From Hydrogenovibrio marinus (GTDB taxonomy: Bacteria > Pseudomonadota > Gammaproteobacteria > Thiomicrospirales > Thiomicrospiraceae), in the NCBI RefSeq assembly GCF_013340845.1, contig NZ_AP020335.1, positions 682,001 to 746,000 of the forward strand: DNA of 64,000 nt. The letters are read 5' to 3'. The position numbers were made by a program, and so were the translations under genes. The notes under the pieces were generated by a model that was given only the letters and a program-made list of their open reading frames with translations, made no database searches and was not told where the DNA came from. Below are positions 63,423 to 64,000 of this stretch, piece by piece. Within the stretch, counting starts at the first letter, position 1. The number at the start of each line of letters is the position of its first letter.

Positions 63423-64000
63423 GCTGTGTCCTTATCGTTGTGTTAAGAGCGCAAAAACAGCGCTGTTTTTATAGATTTAAACAGGCAAAATGATAGCTTG
63501 AACTGTGCCAAAATTCCAATTATTTTTTTGAATAACATAAGTGTATGAAATGTAAGAAAAAAGGATGTTCTTTGATGATGCGAGGTGATAATGAAAAAAG
63601 CTTACAATGCATCAAAATGGTGCAAATAAAATTCTTTTTTGGGGCGTAATAAAACTGTCAAGTTTACCTTGAAAGTTTAACCTACTTGTCATTTCCGTAA
63701 GCTATATTTCTTGGCGTAACTCATAGGTTAAGGGTTTCGTGTTTTTACGTATATTTTTTGCGTATTGGTTTCCAAGTGAACGAGTGGGTTCATATTTTAC
63801 GAAATCATGGCATTTTTTGCTGTCAAATCGCGTCTATTCAGACAAGAATCTACATAGAGCAAAGAAGTTTTATTTGAAAAATACGAAACCTAAGTTTACA
63901 TTACTTCGATAAGACCTGCTTTGTGCATAAAGAAAAAACTATATGTGCGCTACGTAGCCTGTCAGAACAGGGTGTAAAGCCGGAGTGCTATCAAGTTTTT
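63423..64000 (-). promoter_or_regulatory. glnA: glnA control region and right edge of the window
   Basis: On the minus strand TGGCACAGTTCAAGC (63510 to 63496) is a sigma-54-type element with exact GG/GC spacing, about 74 bases before glnA, although its -12 is AAGC. TGCATCAAAATGGTGCA (63608-63624) is a strong NtrC-like dyad 97 bases further upstream. From about 63650 to 64000 only short open frames exist and I see nothing to call. Confidence 0.65.

Noticed and set aside
63738-63911. A 57-codon frame near the right edge, starting GTG
   Set aside because: No ribosome-binding site, no recognisable motif and AT-rich composition; not supported as a gene.
1-64000. CRISPR arrays, insertion sequences or prophage genes
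   Set aside because: No regularly spaced repeats, transposase, integrase or phage proteins were seen in the window.

Overview
The window is about 64 kb of chromosome from a gammaproteobacterium of moderate GC. The housekeeping order (4.5S RNA-dnaX-ybaB-recR, argD-argF, ilvE, glnA), the large number of chemoreceptors and c-di-GMP enzymes, and the sucrose/amylosucrase operon suggest a free-living, motile, salt-adapted aquatic bacterium. A Thiomicrospira/Hydrogenovibrio- or Methylophaga-like member of the Thiotrichales is my best guess, from gene content only.

Layout. 1-20.8 kb is a signalling and oxidative-damage region: a truncated Cache-domain protein, two chemoreceptors, a methionine sulfoxide reductase fusion (MsrA-thioredoxin-MsrB), an EF-hand protein, a peroxiredoxin, a DUF523/DUF1722 protein, an HD-GYP protein, an alpha/beta hydrolase, a photolyase, an orphan substrate-binding lipoprotein followed by a GGDEF-EAL gene split by an in-frame stop, and a PAS-GGDEF sensor. 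20.9-27.6 kb holds tRNA-Asn, a P1B-5-like metal ATPase with a hemerythrin tail, and a nitric-oxide island: two NsrR-type Rrf2 regulators, flavohemoglobin, an HPP membrane protein and a second small membrane protein, with four 23-bp NsrR-like operators. 27.9-30.3 kb is an ATP-grasp gene followed by serC.

30.3-40.0 kb is a guanidine-assimilation operon: ABC permease, ABC ATPase, a NikR-like regulator, two DUF1989 proteins (carboxyguanidine deiminase subunits), a 1215-residue guanidine/urea-type carboxylase and allophanate hydrolase. A guanidine-II (mini-ykkC) riboswitch, two ACGA-loop hairpins, lies just before the carboxylase ribosome-binding site. 40.3-46.3 kb is a sucrose operon (sucrose-phosphate synthase, sucrose-phosphatase, fructokinase, amylosucrase). 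46.3-53.4 kb, on the minus strand, is a seven-gene cluster: ABC substrate-binding protein, membrane desaturase, metallo-beta-lactamase hydrolase, TIM-barrel isomerase, EamA transporter, creatininase-family hydrolase and a glutamine-synthetase-like ligase. 53.6-63.4 kb is housekeeping.

Main result. The guanidine operon and the seven-gene cluster, about 13 kb apart, appear to be one regulon. Three promoters (before the permease, before the substrate-binding protein, before the creatininase-like gene) carry the same 28-bp inverted repeat, TTATTACG-N12-CGTAATAA or a close variant, with the half-site spacing of NikR operators. The NikR-like protein encoded in the operon keeps the ribbon-helix-helix domain but has lost three of the four nickel ligands. 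Each operator lies just downstream of a sigma-54 -24/-12 element (weak in one case), and two of the three have a 17-bp NtrC-like site about 73 bp further upstream; glnA has the same type of control. The substrate-binding protein missing from the guanidine ABC operon is the first gene of the distant cluster. I infer a nitrogen-scavenging regulon with three control layers (NtrC/sigma-54, a NikR-like repressor, a guanidine riboswitch) and an undescribed pathway that may release guanidine or another nitrogen compound from a larger molecule.
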